From Thiosulfativibrio zosterae (GTDB lineage: Bacteria; Pseudomonadota; Gammaproteobacteria; Thiomicrospirales; Thiomicrospiraceae): 64,000 bases of DNA. Location: NCBI RefSeq assembly GCF_011398155.1, contig NZ_AP021888.1:2454001-2518000 (forward strand). The letters are read 5' to 3'. Shown here in pieces: positions 35,832 to 45,362 of the stretch (positions are counted from its first letter, which is position 1; every line of letters starts with the position of its first letter). Made by a program: the position numbers and the translations under genes. The notes beneath the pieces are model-generated. The model was not told where the DNA came from. It saw only the letters and a list, made by a program, of their open reading frames with translations, and made no database searches.

Positions 35832-36791
35832 ATGAAAAATATTTTTGTAGCAGGCCACAGAGGCATGGTAGGTTCGGCGATTGTTCGTCAATTAGAACAA
35901 GACAGCCATAACAAGGTTATTACCGCCACCCGTTCTGAATTGGATTTAATCAATCAATATGCGGTCAATGCCTTTTTTGCCAAAAACAATATTGACCAAG
36001 TCTATTTAGCGGCGGCTAAAGTGGGCGGTATTCATGCCAATAATGAATACCCTGCAGAATTCATTTATGAAAACCTGATGATTGAAGCCAATATTATCCA
36101 TGCCGCGCATCTAAACAATGTACAACAACTATTGTTTTTAGGCTCTTCTTGTATTTACCCAAAGCTAGCACCGCAACCAATGAAAGAAGATGCCCTATTA
36201 ACAGGCGAATTAGAATGCACCAATGAACCTTATGCGATTGCTAAGATTGCCGGGATTAAGTTATGTGAAAGTTATAATCGTCAATACGGGCGTGATTATC
36301 GCAGTGTGATGCCAACCAATTTGTATGGTGAAAACGATAACTTTCACCCAGAAAACTCGCATGTGATTCCTGCGTTATTAAGACGTTTTCATGAAGCGAA
36401 ACTCAATAATGACCCTGTTGTTATGGCTTGGGGTTCGGGCAAGCCCATGCGTGAGTTTTTGCATGTAGATGATATGGCCGAAGCCTCTATTTTTGTAATG
36501 AACCTAGATAATCAAACCTATCAACAAGAAACCTCGCCCATGTTATCTCATATTAATGTGGGCACCGGAGTGGATTGTACAATTCGTGAATTGGTAGAAA
36601 CCGTGGCTAAAGTGACGGGCTATAAGGGTAAGATTGAATTTGATGCAACAAAACCCGATGGTGCGCCAAGAAAGTTAATGGATGTATCACGCTTAGCGCG
36701 TTTAGGCTGGAAAGCTAAAACCAGTTTAGAAGACGGATTAGCCGCAACCTACGAATGGTTTTTAGCGCATCAAGATGACTACCGAAAGTAA
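35832..36791 (+). CDS. fcl: GDP-L-fucose synthase
   Basis: A 319-residue epimerase/reductase (WcaG type). It has [10 protein letters not shown] at the NADP site, S-S-C-I-Y-P-K-L-A, and Y-A-I-A-K at the catalytic Tyr and Lys. It converts the gmd product into GDP-L-fucose. The next gene, gmm, starts 17 bases before the stop, so translation is coupled. Together with manB, manC and gmd this gives the complete path from mannose-6-phosphate to GDP-fucose in one locus. Confidence 0.97.
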   Translation: MKNIFVAGHRGMVGSAIVRQLEQDSHNKVITATRSELDLINQYAVNAFFAKNNIDQVYLAAAKVGGIHANNEYPAEFIYENLMIEANIIHAAHLNNVQQLLFLGSSCIYPKLAPQPMKEDALLTGELECTNEPYAIAKIAGIKLCESYNRQYGRDYRSVMPTNLYGENDNFHPENSHVIPALLRRFHEAKLNNDPVVMAWGSGKPMREFLHVDDMAEASIFVMNLDNQTYQQETSPMLSHINVGTGVDCTIRELVETVAKVTGYKGKIEFDATKPDGAPRKLMDVSRLARLGWKAKTSLEDGLAATYEWFLAHQDDYRK

Positions 36792-37257
36792 TCTGCTACC
36801 TTTAAAAGCCTTTAAACAAGTAGTGCAAAATGCACCGCTGTTTGCCATTGATTTGGTGGTGGTCAATGATAAAAATCAAATTTTGGTTGGCGAACGCTTA
36901 AATGCTCCCGCTAAAGGTGCTTTGTTTGTGCCAGGTGGCCGAGTTTACAAAAATGAATCTTTAGAAGATGCGTTTAAACGACTTTCTAAAGCCGAACTGG
37001 GTTGTGAATTAGAAAGACACCAAGCCTGTTTATTAGGTTTGTATGACCATTTTTACGATGATAGCTTTTTTAGTGCCAACATTTCGACCCACTACATCAA
37101 TGCAACGCATGCCATTCGGCTGTCAACGGAGTTGTTGAATTTACCAACAGAGCAGCACAATAAATATCTTTGGGTTGCGATTGATGAGTTAGCAAATGAC
37201 GAAACGGTTCATAAATTTAGTAAAGTTTTTTTGCCCGCTTTAATAAACTGGCTCTAA
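36775..37257 (+). CDS. gmm: GDP-mannose mannosyl hydrolase
   Basis: A 160-residue Nudix-fold enzyme of the Gmm/WcaH group. The Nudix box is the shortened kind of this family ([10 protein letters not shown] with R-L-S-K-A-E-L-G), lacking one of the usual Glu residues. It releases mannose from GDP-mannose by attack at the sugar and may set the balance between GDP-mannose and GDP-fucose. It lies between fcl and manC, the same neighbourhood as in colanic acid loci. Confidence 0.93.
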   Translation: MTTESNLLPLKAFKQVVQNAPLFAIDLVVVNDKNQILVGERLNAPAKGALFVPGGRVYKNESLEDAFKRLSKAELGCELERHQACLLGLYDHFYDDSFFSANISTHYINATHAIRLSTELLNLPTEQHNKYLWVAIDELANDETVHKFSKVFLPALINWL

Positions 37258-37308
37258 CCAAAAATTTTTCACGATGCAGCGATAAGAAAACACATTAAGG
37301 AAATTCTT

Positions 37309-38694
37309 ATGATTAACATTATTCTATGCGGCGGTTCTGGAACACGGCTTTGGCCTTTGAGCCGTACTATGTTACCTAAGCAGTTTGTGCGTTTATTTAA
37401 TAACCGCTCTTTGTTTCAAGATACGGTTTTAAGAAACCAGCCCGTGTGCTCTCATTCGATGATTGTTTCTAATAAAGAGCAGTATTTTTTGGCGGTTGAT
37501 CAGTTAAGCCAAATACATTCGCATAATGCCCAATTCTTATTAGAACCGGTTGGGCGCAACACCGCGCCCGCAATTGCTTTAGCTTGTATGGCGTTGGATG
37601 CTGATGATTTAGTGTTAGTGACCACTTCTGATCATTTAGTGAAAAACCAAGCGGCTTATGAAGCGGCTGTTTTAGAGGCTAAGGCGTTAGCTGAGCAAGG
37701 TAATCTGGTGACCTTTGGTATTAAACCGACTTACCCAGAAGTAGGCTTTGGGTATATTGAAGCGAATGGTCACGAGGTGTTATCTTTTAAAGAAAAACCC
37801 GATGTTAAAACAGCACAATCATACATTGACCAAGGCAATTATTATTGGAATTCTGGCATGTTCTGTTTTAAAGCGGGCGTGTTTTTAGATGAACTCAAAC
37901 ACTATGCGCCAGAAATGCACCAAGCCTGCTTAAATGCTATGCCAAAAGATGGTTTTAAGCTAGAGATACGTATTGAACTTGATACCATGAACGCAATTCC
38001 TGAGGACAGCATTGATTATGCGGTGATGGAAAAATCACGAAAGGTAAAAGTCGTTCCTTGTGATATGGGTTGGTCTGACTTGGGGAGTTTTGATGCATTA
38101 TTTGATGAGGTTAAACAACCAGGCCTTGAAAACGCGGTGTTATCGCGTTTAGACGATTCACCTGAACCGATTTGTATTGACTCTAGCAATAATTTAATTG
38201 TGGCACGCGAGCGCCAGATTGCTTTAGTGGATGTAGAAGATTTATTGGTTATAGATACTTCTGATGCCATTTTAATTTCTAAAAAAGGCAGTTCACAAAA
38301 AGTTAAAGCAGTGGTTGCTCAAATCAAAAAACAAGCGCCAGAATTAGCCGATATTCATCGCCTAGCGTTTCGTCCCTGGGGAACCTATGAAGTATTACAA
38401 GACTCCGAGCAATACAAGGTTAAACGCATTGTGGTTAAACCAGGCAGCAAGCTGTCGCTACAAAAACATTTTCATCGCAATGAACACTGGATTGTGGTCT
38501 CAGGTACTGCCACGGTGACTGTTGACCAAGATGTATTTTTGGTTAGACCCAATGAATCAACTTATATTCAAATGGGCCAACTACACCGCCTAGAAAATCA
38601 AGGCAAGATTGATTTGGTGATGATTGAGGTGCAAGTGGGTGAATACACTGGTGAAGATGATATTGTGCGAGTGGATGATATTTATGGGCGTTAA
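37309..38694 (+). CDS. manC: Mannose-1-phosphate guanylyltransferase / mannose-6-phosphate isomerase
   Basis: A 461-residue bifunctional enzyme. The N-terminal nucleotidyltransferase has C-G-G-S-G-T-R-L-W-P-L-S-R and V-G-F-G-Y-I-E. The C-terminal cupin isomerase has R-P-W-G-T-Y and S-L-Q-K-H-F-H-R-N-E-H-W. It supplies GDP-mannose for gmd. An AAGGAA ribosome-binding site precedes the ATG. A 7-bp hairpin overlaps the stop codon (38688-38704) but has no T-run. The repeat copy at 38757 lies in the gap to manB. Confidence 0.97.
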   Translation: MINIILCGGSGTRLWPLSRTMLPKQFVRLFNNRSLFQDTVLRNQPVCSHSMIVSNKEQYFLAVDQLSQIHSHNAQFLLEPVGRNTAPAIALACMALDADDLVLVTTSDHLVKNQAAYEAAVLEAKALAEQGNLVTFGIKPTYPEVGFGYIEANGHEVLSFKEKPDVKTAQSYIDQGNYYWNSGMFCFKAGVFLDELKHYAPEMHQACLNAMPKDGFKLEIRIELDTMNAIPEDSIDYAVMEKSRKVKVVPCDMGWSDLGSFDALFDEVKQPGLENAVLSRLDDSPEPICIDSSNNLIVARERQIALVDVEDLLVIDTSDAILISKKGSSQKVKAVVAQIKKQAPELADIHRLAFRPWGTYEVLQDSEQYKVKRIVVKPGSKLSLQKHFHRNEHWIVVSGTATVTVDQDVFLVRPNESTYIQMGQLHRLENQGKIDLVMIEVQVGEYTGEDDIVRVDDIYGR

Positions 38695-38756
38695 GCTTTA
38701 ACGCTTAATAGCCACATGACTTCAACAAAATAATACCTAAAATGGCTGTTATTTTG

Positions 38757-38768
38757 ACCAGGCCTGGT
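38757..38768. repeat. Dispersed 12-bp palindrome ACCAGGCCTGGT, copy 7
   Basis: Intergenic, between manC and manB, with the flanks TTTTG on the left and TGATTTTA on the right. It is the last copy seen in the window. Confidence 0.9.
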
Positions 38769-38824
38769 TGATTTTATGCAATTTTTAGCAAAATTTTTTA
38801 CATTAATTACGAGATTTCATCGAT

Positions 38825-40252
38825 ATGAAACTAAGCCACAATGTTATTAAAAACTCGGGCATTGAATTTGGAACAAGTGGCGCTCGTGGCCTGGTTGAGC
38901 AATTTACCAATGAAGTATGTGCTGCTTTTACCCTTGCCTTTTTATCAACATTAAAAGGCAGATTTGAGGTTAAATCCGTTTGCATTGGCATAGATAGAAG
39001 ACCCAGCAGCCCGCAGATTGCGGCCGCTTGTTGCTCTGCCGCCGCTACTTTTGGTGTAGAGGTGGAATATTGCGGGGTTTTACCCACGCCAGCATTGGCC
39101 TATAAGGCAATGCAAAATAATCAAGCGGCCATTATGATTACGGGCAGTCACATTCCATTTGATAGAAACGGCATTAAGTTTTACCGACCAGATGGTGAAA
39201 TTTCTAAAACGGATGAGCATTTAATTTTAAGCGCAGAACAAGTTATCCCCACAATTGACTATGCCGCTCTACCTTTAATTAAAAATGAAGCCGTTAATAT
39301 CTACTTAGAGAGATACTTAAAATTGGTGCCATTAGATTTCTTACACGGAAAACGTGTGGGAATTTATGAACATTCTTCCGCTGGAAGAGCTTTGTATGTT
39401 GATTTATTCACCCAATTAGGCGCAGAAGTGATTTCTTTAGGGCGGTCTGAAGAATTTGTGCCGATTGATACTGAAGCGGTTAGCCAAAAAGACGTTGAAC
39501 AAGGCATCGTTTGGGCAAACGAATTTCAATTAGATTTTTTATTTTCAACCGATGGTGATGGAGATCGTCCGTTGATTGCGGATGAGCATGGTCAATGGTT
39601 AAGAGGTGATATTGTTGGCTTGTTGAGCGCACAATATATTGGCATTAAAGCTTTAGCCGTTCCGGTCAGTTGTAATTCGGCAATTGAAAAATCGGGGCTT
39701 TTTGAGGTGGTTATTAGAACCAAAATAGGCTCACCTTATGTTATTGAATACATGGAAAATTTGATCCATGCCAATCAAACAGCTGTGGCAGGTTTTGAGG
39801 CAAATGGTGGGTTTTTGCTGGGATCTGACTTAACTATTAATCATCAAAGCCTTAAGGCTTTGCCTACCCGTGATGCTTTATTGCCGGTCATAGCTTTAAT
39901 CGCATTAAGTATCGAATCTCAAAAACCTTTATCTGTTTTGGTGGATGCGCTGCCCTGTCGTTATACCGCAAGTGACCGAATTCAAAACTTTGCAAAGGAA
40001 AAAAGCCAAAGATTAATTGCAGAATGGACAAAAAATCCGGAAGCTGCTTTGGCATTTTTTGCATTACAGACTCATCACATTCAATCAATCGACACTACAG
40101 ATGGCTTACGCATCACTTTAGATAACGACGACATTGTTCACTTTAGACCCTCTGGTAATGCACCAGAATTACGGTGTTATGCAGAGGCCGCGTCTTATAA
40201 AGCCGCACAAGCCTTAGTCTTTAACTGTTTGAAGCGCATTTCTGAATTTTGA
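38825..40252 (+). CDS. manB: Phosphomannomutase
   Basis: A 475-residue alpha-D-phosphohexomutase. The phosphoserine loop is T-G-S-H-I-P, the metal loop is D-G-D-G-D-R-P and the sugar-binding loop is G-F-E-A-N-G-G. The phosphate-binding region is R-P-S-G-N-A-P-E. It interconverts mannose-6-phosphate and mannose-1-phosphate, feeding manC. Its sequence is somewhat divergent from the CpsG type, so action on glucose phosphates cannot be excluded. Confidence 0.9.
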   Translation: MKLSHNVIKNSGIEFGTSGARGLVEQFTNEVCAAFTLAFLSTLKGRFEVKSVCIGIDRRPSSPQIAAACCSAAATFGVEVEYCGVLPTPALAYKAMQNNQAAIMITGSHIPFDRNGIKFYRPDGEISKTDEHLILSAEQVIPTIDYAALPLIKNEAVNIYLERYLKLVPLDFLHGKRVGIYEHSSAGRALYVDLFTQLGAEVISLGRSEEFVPIDTEAVSQKDVEQGIVWANEFQLDFLFSTDGDGDRPLIADEHGQWLRGDIVGLLSAQYIGIKALAVPVSCNSAIEKSGLFEVVIRTKIGSPYVIEYMENLIHANQTAVAGFEANGGFLLGSDLTINHQSLKALPTRDALLPVIALIALSIESQKPLSVLVDALPCRYTASDRIQNFAKEKSQRLIAEWTKNPEAALAFFALQTHHIQSIDTTDGLRITLDNDDIVHFRPSGNAPELRCYAEAASYKAAQALVFNCLKRISEF

Positions 40253-40461
40253 ACCCTTAGGATAACAAATACCTGGCTGTAGGTTATTGTTGTGGTTGTG
40301 AATGTTTAAAATAGGGTTGTTATCACTCAGCGTGAGTCATCTAAGCCTAGTAAAAATGTTAGTCTAATTTAAAAAACTCTACATTAGATCAGCGCTAGCA
40401 CTTACTAGCCCGAGAACATCGGTTAAGAATTTATTAAATATCTTTAATGAGAGGATATCCC

Positions 40462-41454
40462 ATGAAACTTTTAGTGGTTGGTGGTGCAGGCTATATTGGC
40501 TCTCACATGGTTAAAATGTTGGCTCAATCTGACCATGATGTTATCGTTTTGGATAACCTTTCAACGGGTTTTAGACAATCGGTTAAATATGGCAAATTGG
40601 TTGTGGGTGATTTGGCCGATATTCACTTGCTAGAAAACCTCTTCACAGAACATCACTTTGATGGCGTCATGCATTTCGCGGCAAACAGCCTTGTGGGTGA
40701 GTCGATGATTTTGCCATCAAAATACTACCGAAATAATGTTTCCAATACCTTAAATCTTCTTGATGTAATGGTTAGACATAATATTAAACACTTTATTTTT
40801 TCTTCAACTGCGGCGACTTTTGGTGAACCAGAATATTCTCCAATGAACGAACTTCATCCGCAAAACCCTATTAACCCCTATGGCGCTAGTAAATTGATGG
40901 TTGAGCACCTATTGAAAGATTATGCGACTGCCTATGGTTTGAATTCTGTTTGCTTAAGATATTTTAATGCCTGCGGCGCAGACCCAGAGGGCGAAATAGG
41001 CGAATTGCACGACCCAGAAACTCATTTGATTCCGCTGATTTTGCAAGCCGCTTCAGGTAGAAGAAAATCCATCACTGTTTTTGGGCGAGATTACGCAACT
41101 GCAGACGGTACTTGTATTCGTGACTACATTCATATCAACGATTTATGTTCGGCCCATGCCTTAGCGTTAGATTTTATTCAATCTGGCAAAGGTAAAGGCG
41201 CTTTGGCCTATAACTTGGGCAACGGACAAGGCTTCTCTGTACAGCAAGTTATTGATGCGGTGGTTAAGGTTGTGGCGGCAGATGGTTTTAGTTTAAAGAT
41301 TGAGAATGGAGAACGCCGAGCAGGTGACCCAGCAGTTTTAGTGGCCGATGCGACACAAGCAAAAACGCTGCTGGGGTGGAAACCTAGGTACCCTGACCTA
41401 GAAACCATCATTCAACACGCCTGGAATTGGGAAAAAAAACAAAGCATACCTTAA
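40462..41454 (+). CDS. galE: UDP-glucose 4-epimerase
   Basis: A 330-residue NAD-dependent epimerase with G-G-A-G-Y-I-G-S-H, S-S-T-A-A-T-F-G and Y-G-A-S-K. It makes UDP-galactose from UDP-glucose for the polymer. The ATG at 40462 is chosen because AGAGGA is placed correctly before it; the upstream in-frame ATG at 40447 overlaps that site. A 16-bp stem-loop overlaps the stop codon, ending this transcription block before wcaJ. Confidence 0.95.
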   Translation: MKLLVVGGAGYIGSHMVKMLAQSDHDVIVLDNLSTGFRQSVKYGKLVVGDLADIHLLENLFTEHHFDGVMHFAANSLVGESMILPSKYYRNNVSNTLNLLDVMVRHNIKHFIFSSTAATFGEPEYSPMNELHPQNPINPYGASKLMVEHLLKDYATAYGLNSVCLRYFNACGADPEGEIGELHDPETHLIPLILQAASGRRKSITVFGRDYATADGTCIRDYIHINDLCSAHALALDFIQSGKGKGALAYNLGNGQGFSVQQVIDAVVKVVAADGFSLKIENGERRAGDPAVLVADATQAKTLLGWKPRYPDLETIIQHAWNWEKKQSIP

Positions 41455-41472
41455 TGTTAAGGTGTGCTTTGT
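41439..41472 (+). terminator. Stem-loop overlapping the galE stop codon
   Basis: A 16-bp stem (41439-41454 with 41457-41472) with one T-G wobble and a 2-base loop. It includes the galE stop codon. Only a weak T-run follows, so its strength as a terminator is uncertain. Confidence 0.65.
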
Positions 41473-41690
41473 TGTCATAAAAAATTCAGCAAAAAAACAC
41501 AAAAAATAACAACTAGTTAAAATTCTAACCCCCTCTTTTTGCCATTCGTAAAAGAATTTATTTTATGTGTTTTTTATCTATCATTTAAACACTTCTATGC
41601 TAAAATCATTGTGCAAAGCAATGTATATTCCCCTCATTGCTGTCTTTCAGATTTATTTTTGTTTATTAAATAAGTTTAAGTGAGTGACCA

Positions 41691-43088
41691 ATGATTCAAG
41701 ACACTTCTCGACTTCGATCTGACAATAATGCGCCTTCGATATTTCGCATCATTGATATCACCATTTTAGTCTTTTCACTAATTGTGGCGATTGGTCTATA
41801 CGGCGTAGCATTCAACAAAGATTATTTGCTTTTATTGACTTTAACCTTGACCATTTTCTTTTTCTTAACTGAGGCGATGGGACTTTATCGCAAACTGCGT
41901 TTAGGAAAATTCGCCCAGCGAATAATGGTTATTTTCGCATCCACAACCTTAACGTTTTTGTTAGCGACTTTTGCTTTATTTTTATTTAAAGAAAGTGAAA
42001 CTTTTTCTCGCGTCGTGCATGTGATTTGGTTTGTCTTATCTTTGTTTGGCTTTATTATGTGGCGGGTTGCCTATAGACATACCAAAGAAAAATTATATAA
42101 AAATGGCATTAATTTAAGAAAAGTGGCCATTATTGGTCTTAACCCTGTCGGTAGAAATTTACTTGAGCAAATTAAGAAATATCCCGAGCTAGGGTTAGAT
42201 TTTATTGGCTTTTATGATGACCGCGAACCAGAGCGTTTAGAGGGTGATTTAAGCCCCCTTAAAGGTAAAGTAAATGATTTGCTAAAACTAGCTCAAGATG
42301 GCACCTTAGATAGTGTTTATATTTGTATACCTTTGGTTGCTGAAGCCCGTATTACAAAAATTATTCAAACATTAAGTGACTCTACGGTGAATGTTTTCAT
42401 GGTCCCTGACTTTTTATTAAGTACCTTGATACATGGAAATATTGGAAACTTAGGAAATGTAGATACAATTAGTGTTTTTGAAGAACCTATCTCAGGCAGT
42501 AAAGAATTTTACAAACGTTCATTTGATATTATTTTCAGTTTATTTGCCTTGGTCATTACCTCTCCTATTTTATTGGCAATTGCCATCGCTATCAAAACGA
42601 CATCGAAAGGACCTGTACTCTTTCGCCAATGCCGATATGGTCTAGATGGGCGAAAGATCGGCGTTCATAAGTTTCGTTCAATGAAAGTTATGGAAAATAG
42701 CGACACCGTTGTTCAAGCGACTAAAAATGATTCTCGAATCACGAAAGTAGGTGCTTTTTTACGCAAGACTTCTCTAGATGAACTACCACAATTTTTTGAT
42801 GTTTTAATTGGCAACATGTCAGTGGTTGGTCCACGCCCACATGCCGTTGCTCACAATGAAGAATACCGTAAACTAGTTAATTACTATATGCTTAGACACA
42901 AAGTTAAACCCGGGATTACTGGTTGGGCTCAAATCAATGGATGGAGAGGTGAAACGGATACGCTTGAAAAAATGGAAAAGCGTGTTGAATATGATTTGCA
43001 ATATATTCGAAACTGGTCATTATGGTGGGATATTAAAATCGTATTTTTAACGGTGTTTAAAGGTTTTATTCACAAAAACGCTTATTGA
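41691..43088 (+). CDS. wcaJ: Undecaprenyl-phosphate sugar phosphotransferase (WcaJ-like)
   Basis: A 465-residue membrane enzyme that starts repeat-unit assembly by moving a hexose-1-phosphate, probably glucose, to undecaprenyl phosphate. It has four N-terminal helices, a Rossmann-like CoA-binding domain ([12 protein letters not shown]), a fifth helix at about 270-295, and the catalytic domain with K-F-R-S-M, D-E-L-P-Q-F-F and V-G-P-R-P-H. Its length matches the WcaJ family. A 236-bp AT-rich gap separates it from galE, so it probably has its own promoter. Confidence 0.95.
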   Translation: MIQDTSRLRSDNNAPSIFRIIDITILVFSLIVAIGLYGVAFNKDYLLLLTLTLTIFFFLTEAMGLYRKLRLGKFAQRIMVIFASTTLTFLLATFALFLFKESETFSRVVHVIWFVLSLFGFIMWRVAYRHTKEKLYKNGINLRKVAIIGLNPVGRNLLEQIKKYPELGLDFIGFYDDREPERLEGDLSPLKGKVNDLLKLAQDGTLDSVYICIPLVAEARITKIIQTLSDSTVNVFMVPDFLLSTLIHGNIGNLGNVDTISVFEEPISGSKEFYKRSFDIIFSLFALVITSPILLAIAIAIKTTSKGPVLFRQCRYGLDGRKIGVHKFRSMKVMENSDTVVQATKNDSRITKVGAFLRKTSLDELPQFFDVLIGNMSVVGPRPHAVAHNEEYRKLVNYYMLRHKVKPGITGWAQINGWRGETDTLEKMEKRVEYDLQYIRNWSLWWDIKIVFLTVFKGFIHKNAY

Positions 43089-43152
43089 TGCTTAACTTCA
43101 ACTTCCAAAATGTCTTGATAAGACTTGATTCATTTATCCAAAAGGATTTAGA

Positions 43153-43515
43153 TTGAAAATTTTGTTTCGCATCCGCTATGTGCTTTTTATGGTTAGTTTA
43201 ACGATTTTGCTTTATGGGATTTTACGCCCAGAGTCACCACCTAATTTATTTAATCAATCCGATAAACTCATGCATGTCTTTGCATTTCTGGGGTTTAGCC
43301 TAATTACCCGTTTTGCATTTTGCTGTCGCAAATTTGTTTGGCTAGCATTGTTTCTAAGTGCACCTAGCCTTGAGTTTTTACAACACTATGTGCAAATCAC
43401 TCGCCAGTTTAGCTGGGCAGATGTCGCAGGAAACTTAAGCGGCCTGGTATGCGCTTTAGTTGTTTGGAAGATAATACTTAAAGAGAGTGTTGAAAAAAAT
43501 TTTAACAAAAATTGA
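43153..43515 (+). CDS. VanZ-like small membrane protein
   Basis: A 120-residue protein with three or four membrane helices and the VanZ-family features D-K-L-M-H-V-F-A-F-L-G and D-V-A-G-N-L-S-G. The start is TTG, supported by AAGGA 9 bases upstream and by the absence of a later suitable ATG. Such proteins often end exopolysaccharide clusters; the function is unknown. It converges with the ligase-like gene 21 bp downstream. Confidence 0.82.
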   Translation: MKILFRIRYVLFMVSLTILLYGILRPESPPNLFNQSDKLMHVFAFLGFSLITRFAFCCRKFVWLALFLSAPSLEFLQHYVQITRQFSWADVAGNLSGLVCALVVWKIILKESVEKNFNKN

Positions 43516-43535
43516 TTTAACAATAACGATGCTAC

Positions 43536-44882
43536 TCAAGAACTTCTTACCCTGCTGCGGTGCGTATTTGCCAATACAGCTATTGCCGCAACGACAACAA
43601 AGGTCATAGCATTGGCTGGAATTTGTAAGTTAAAGTCTGAAAATGAGTGAATGATGATGGCAATCATGGCCATCGCGGCTCCAAAACCTACACCACTTCT
43701 AAAATGCGATTCTTTATTGCTTAGTGCCCTGAACGCCTGATACAGTGCAATAAGCGTAAATAAAACTAAGGGTAGGCTACCAATAATGCCGTACTCTGCC
43801 CAAAATTGAATATAGTCATTGTGAGCATGGTCAAAATGACCGCCAAAATTTGGTCCTGCATGCCCCATAAATACCACTTCATAACTGCCAGCTCCGTGTC
43901 CGATGAAAGATTTTTCTTGGGCCATAGGGATGGAATTGGTAAAGGCAAGCCCACGTAAATCATTGATATCAAAAACGAGCTTGCCGCCAGCTTCTTGGGT
44001 AACACTCACTTCTGTGTTGACCAGCCGGTCTTTTAAACGCTCTAATCCGAAGTATTGACTGATAACAATCATATCGATAATGATAAAGCTCACAAGCAAC
44101 AAACTATTACGCAAGCGATGTTCTTTGGTTAGCAGAATAAATATAGCCCCCACAATCAATAAACTTGCGAAAAAACCAGCATTTCCCATTCTGGACTGAG
44201 TCATAACCAGCCCTATGACCATAATCACTAAGGCTAAACGAAGTTTAGTTTTCGGCCCTAGAAGCAAATCAATCACATTGCGCCAGCGAAATGACTTGCC
44301 ATCTCTTAAAGCGAGCATCAACCCTATACCCAAACCGATCGTCATCTCCAAGTATCCAGCCAAATGATTACGGTTTACAAAAGTTCCAGTGGCTTTGCCT
44401 AGATAATGTTCTTTTGGCACACCAAACAACCACTCAACACCAGACAAGACCATGGATGCACCCCAAAATGCTTGAAATGCGCCACTCGCAACTAAAACAC
44501 CGAGCAACAGCGTTAATCTCTTACGAGTATTGAATAGACTTATCATCATTAAAAACAGAAATGTGTAACCAATGCCTAGCATGAAATATTGAAAGCTTGC
44601 GCCAGGATTAGCTGTTAACCCAAACAACCATTGAATAGATACCCATAGCTGGGTCAATGACAATAAACCTAACATTGCTAGACCTGGTAGTTTCAGTTTT
44701 TTATCTGAATCTGGGCTTCTAAATAAATGATAACCCCACAACAGGGCTAGGAAACTAATCAAAATTATCAGTAAAGCCGCCGACCAGTCGCGATTACTGC
44801 CTAATGGAAGCGGAGCCCACACTATAGTTGCTAATAGCCCTGCTATGATAAAACCTTCTAAACGAGACTTATGATCTTCCAT
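43536..44882 (-). CDS. O-antigen ligase / polymerase family membrane protein
   Basis: A 448-residue protein with about 11 membrane helices. The Wzy_C-type region has T-F-V-N-R-N-H-L-A-G-Y-L-E and the large periplasmic loop ends with H-A-H-N-D-Y-I-Q-F-W-A-E-Y-G, the mark of the WaaL/Wzy ligase family. It could be the true polymerase of the cluster or a ligase that attaches the polymer. It runs against all other genes of the locus and closes it on the right. Confidence 0.9.
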   Translation of the reverse strand: MEDHKSRLEGFIIAGLLATIVWAPLPLGSNRDWSAALLIILISFLALLWGYHLFRSPDSDKKLKLPGLAMLGLLSLTQLWVSIQWLFGLTANPGASFQYFMLGIGYTFLFLMMISLFNTRKRLTLLLGVLVASGAFQAFWGASMVLSGVEWLFGVPKEHYLGKATGTFVNRNHLAGYLEMTIGLGIGLMLALRDGKSFRWRNVIDLLLGPKTKLRLALVIMVIGLVMTQSRMGNAGFFASLLIVGAIFILLTKEHRLRNSLLLVSFIIIDMIVISQYFGLERLKDRLVNTEVSVTQEAGGKLVFDINDLRGLAFTNSIPMAQEKSFIGHGAGSYEVVFMGHAGPNFGGHFDHAHNDYIQFWAEYGIIGSLPLVLFTLIALYQAFRALSNKESHFRSGVGFGAAMAMIAIIIHSFSDFNLQIPANAMTFVVVAAIAVLANTHRSRVRSS

Positions 44883-45362
44883 CGCCTTTCCAAATTAATG
44901 CTTACACTACTTAATGATTAAGTATCTCACATTATAATATGTTAATGCTGCTTAGTGAAATTGATGGCTGGTTTTCAAGCCTGTTCTTACGAATACCATA
45001 TCTTGGTTATCTTTAATTGCAATTGTGATTTTCTTCATGCAAACAATTAACTCTTAGCTTTACATAGTTACCGTTGGCGCATCAACAACTTTCCGTTAAG
45101 TACTTTTTGATATACAGCTAATAAAATTAAATCGTTTTTGCATGGCATTAAAACCTTATCAAACGAACAAAATTTCAAAAGACCATGACTTACTAATGAA
45201 AATTAAAAAACTTAAATGCGAAGATTATATTATAATCAAAATTCATTACAGCTTATTGAATTAACACATAAATTTAATTTTTTAAGGCTCCTGGTTTTTT
45301 ATGTTTTCTATTATATATTTTTTAAATAATTACCATTTAGAAATTTAAAGGTTATTAAAGTT
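44883..45362. other. AT-rich divergent intergenic region
   Basis: 480 bp between two genes that point away from each other. It is very AT-rich and must contain both promoters, but no box pair stands out. No RNA gene or small frame was recognised. A short CTCCTGG motif before T-runs near 45288 may belong to the leader of the next gene. Confidence 0.6.
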
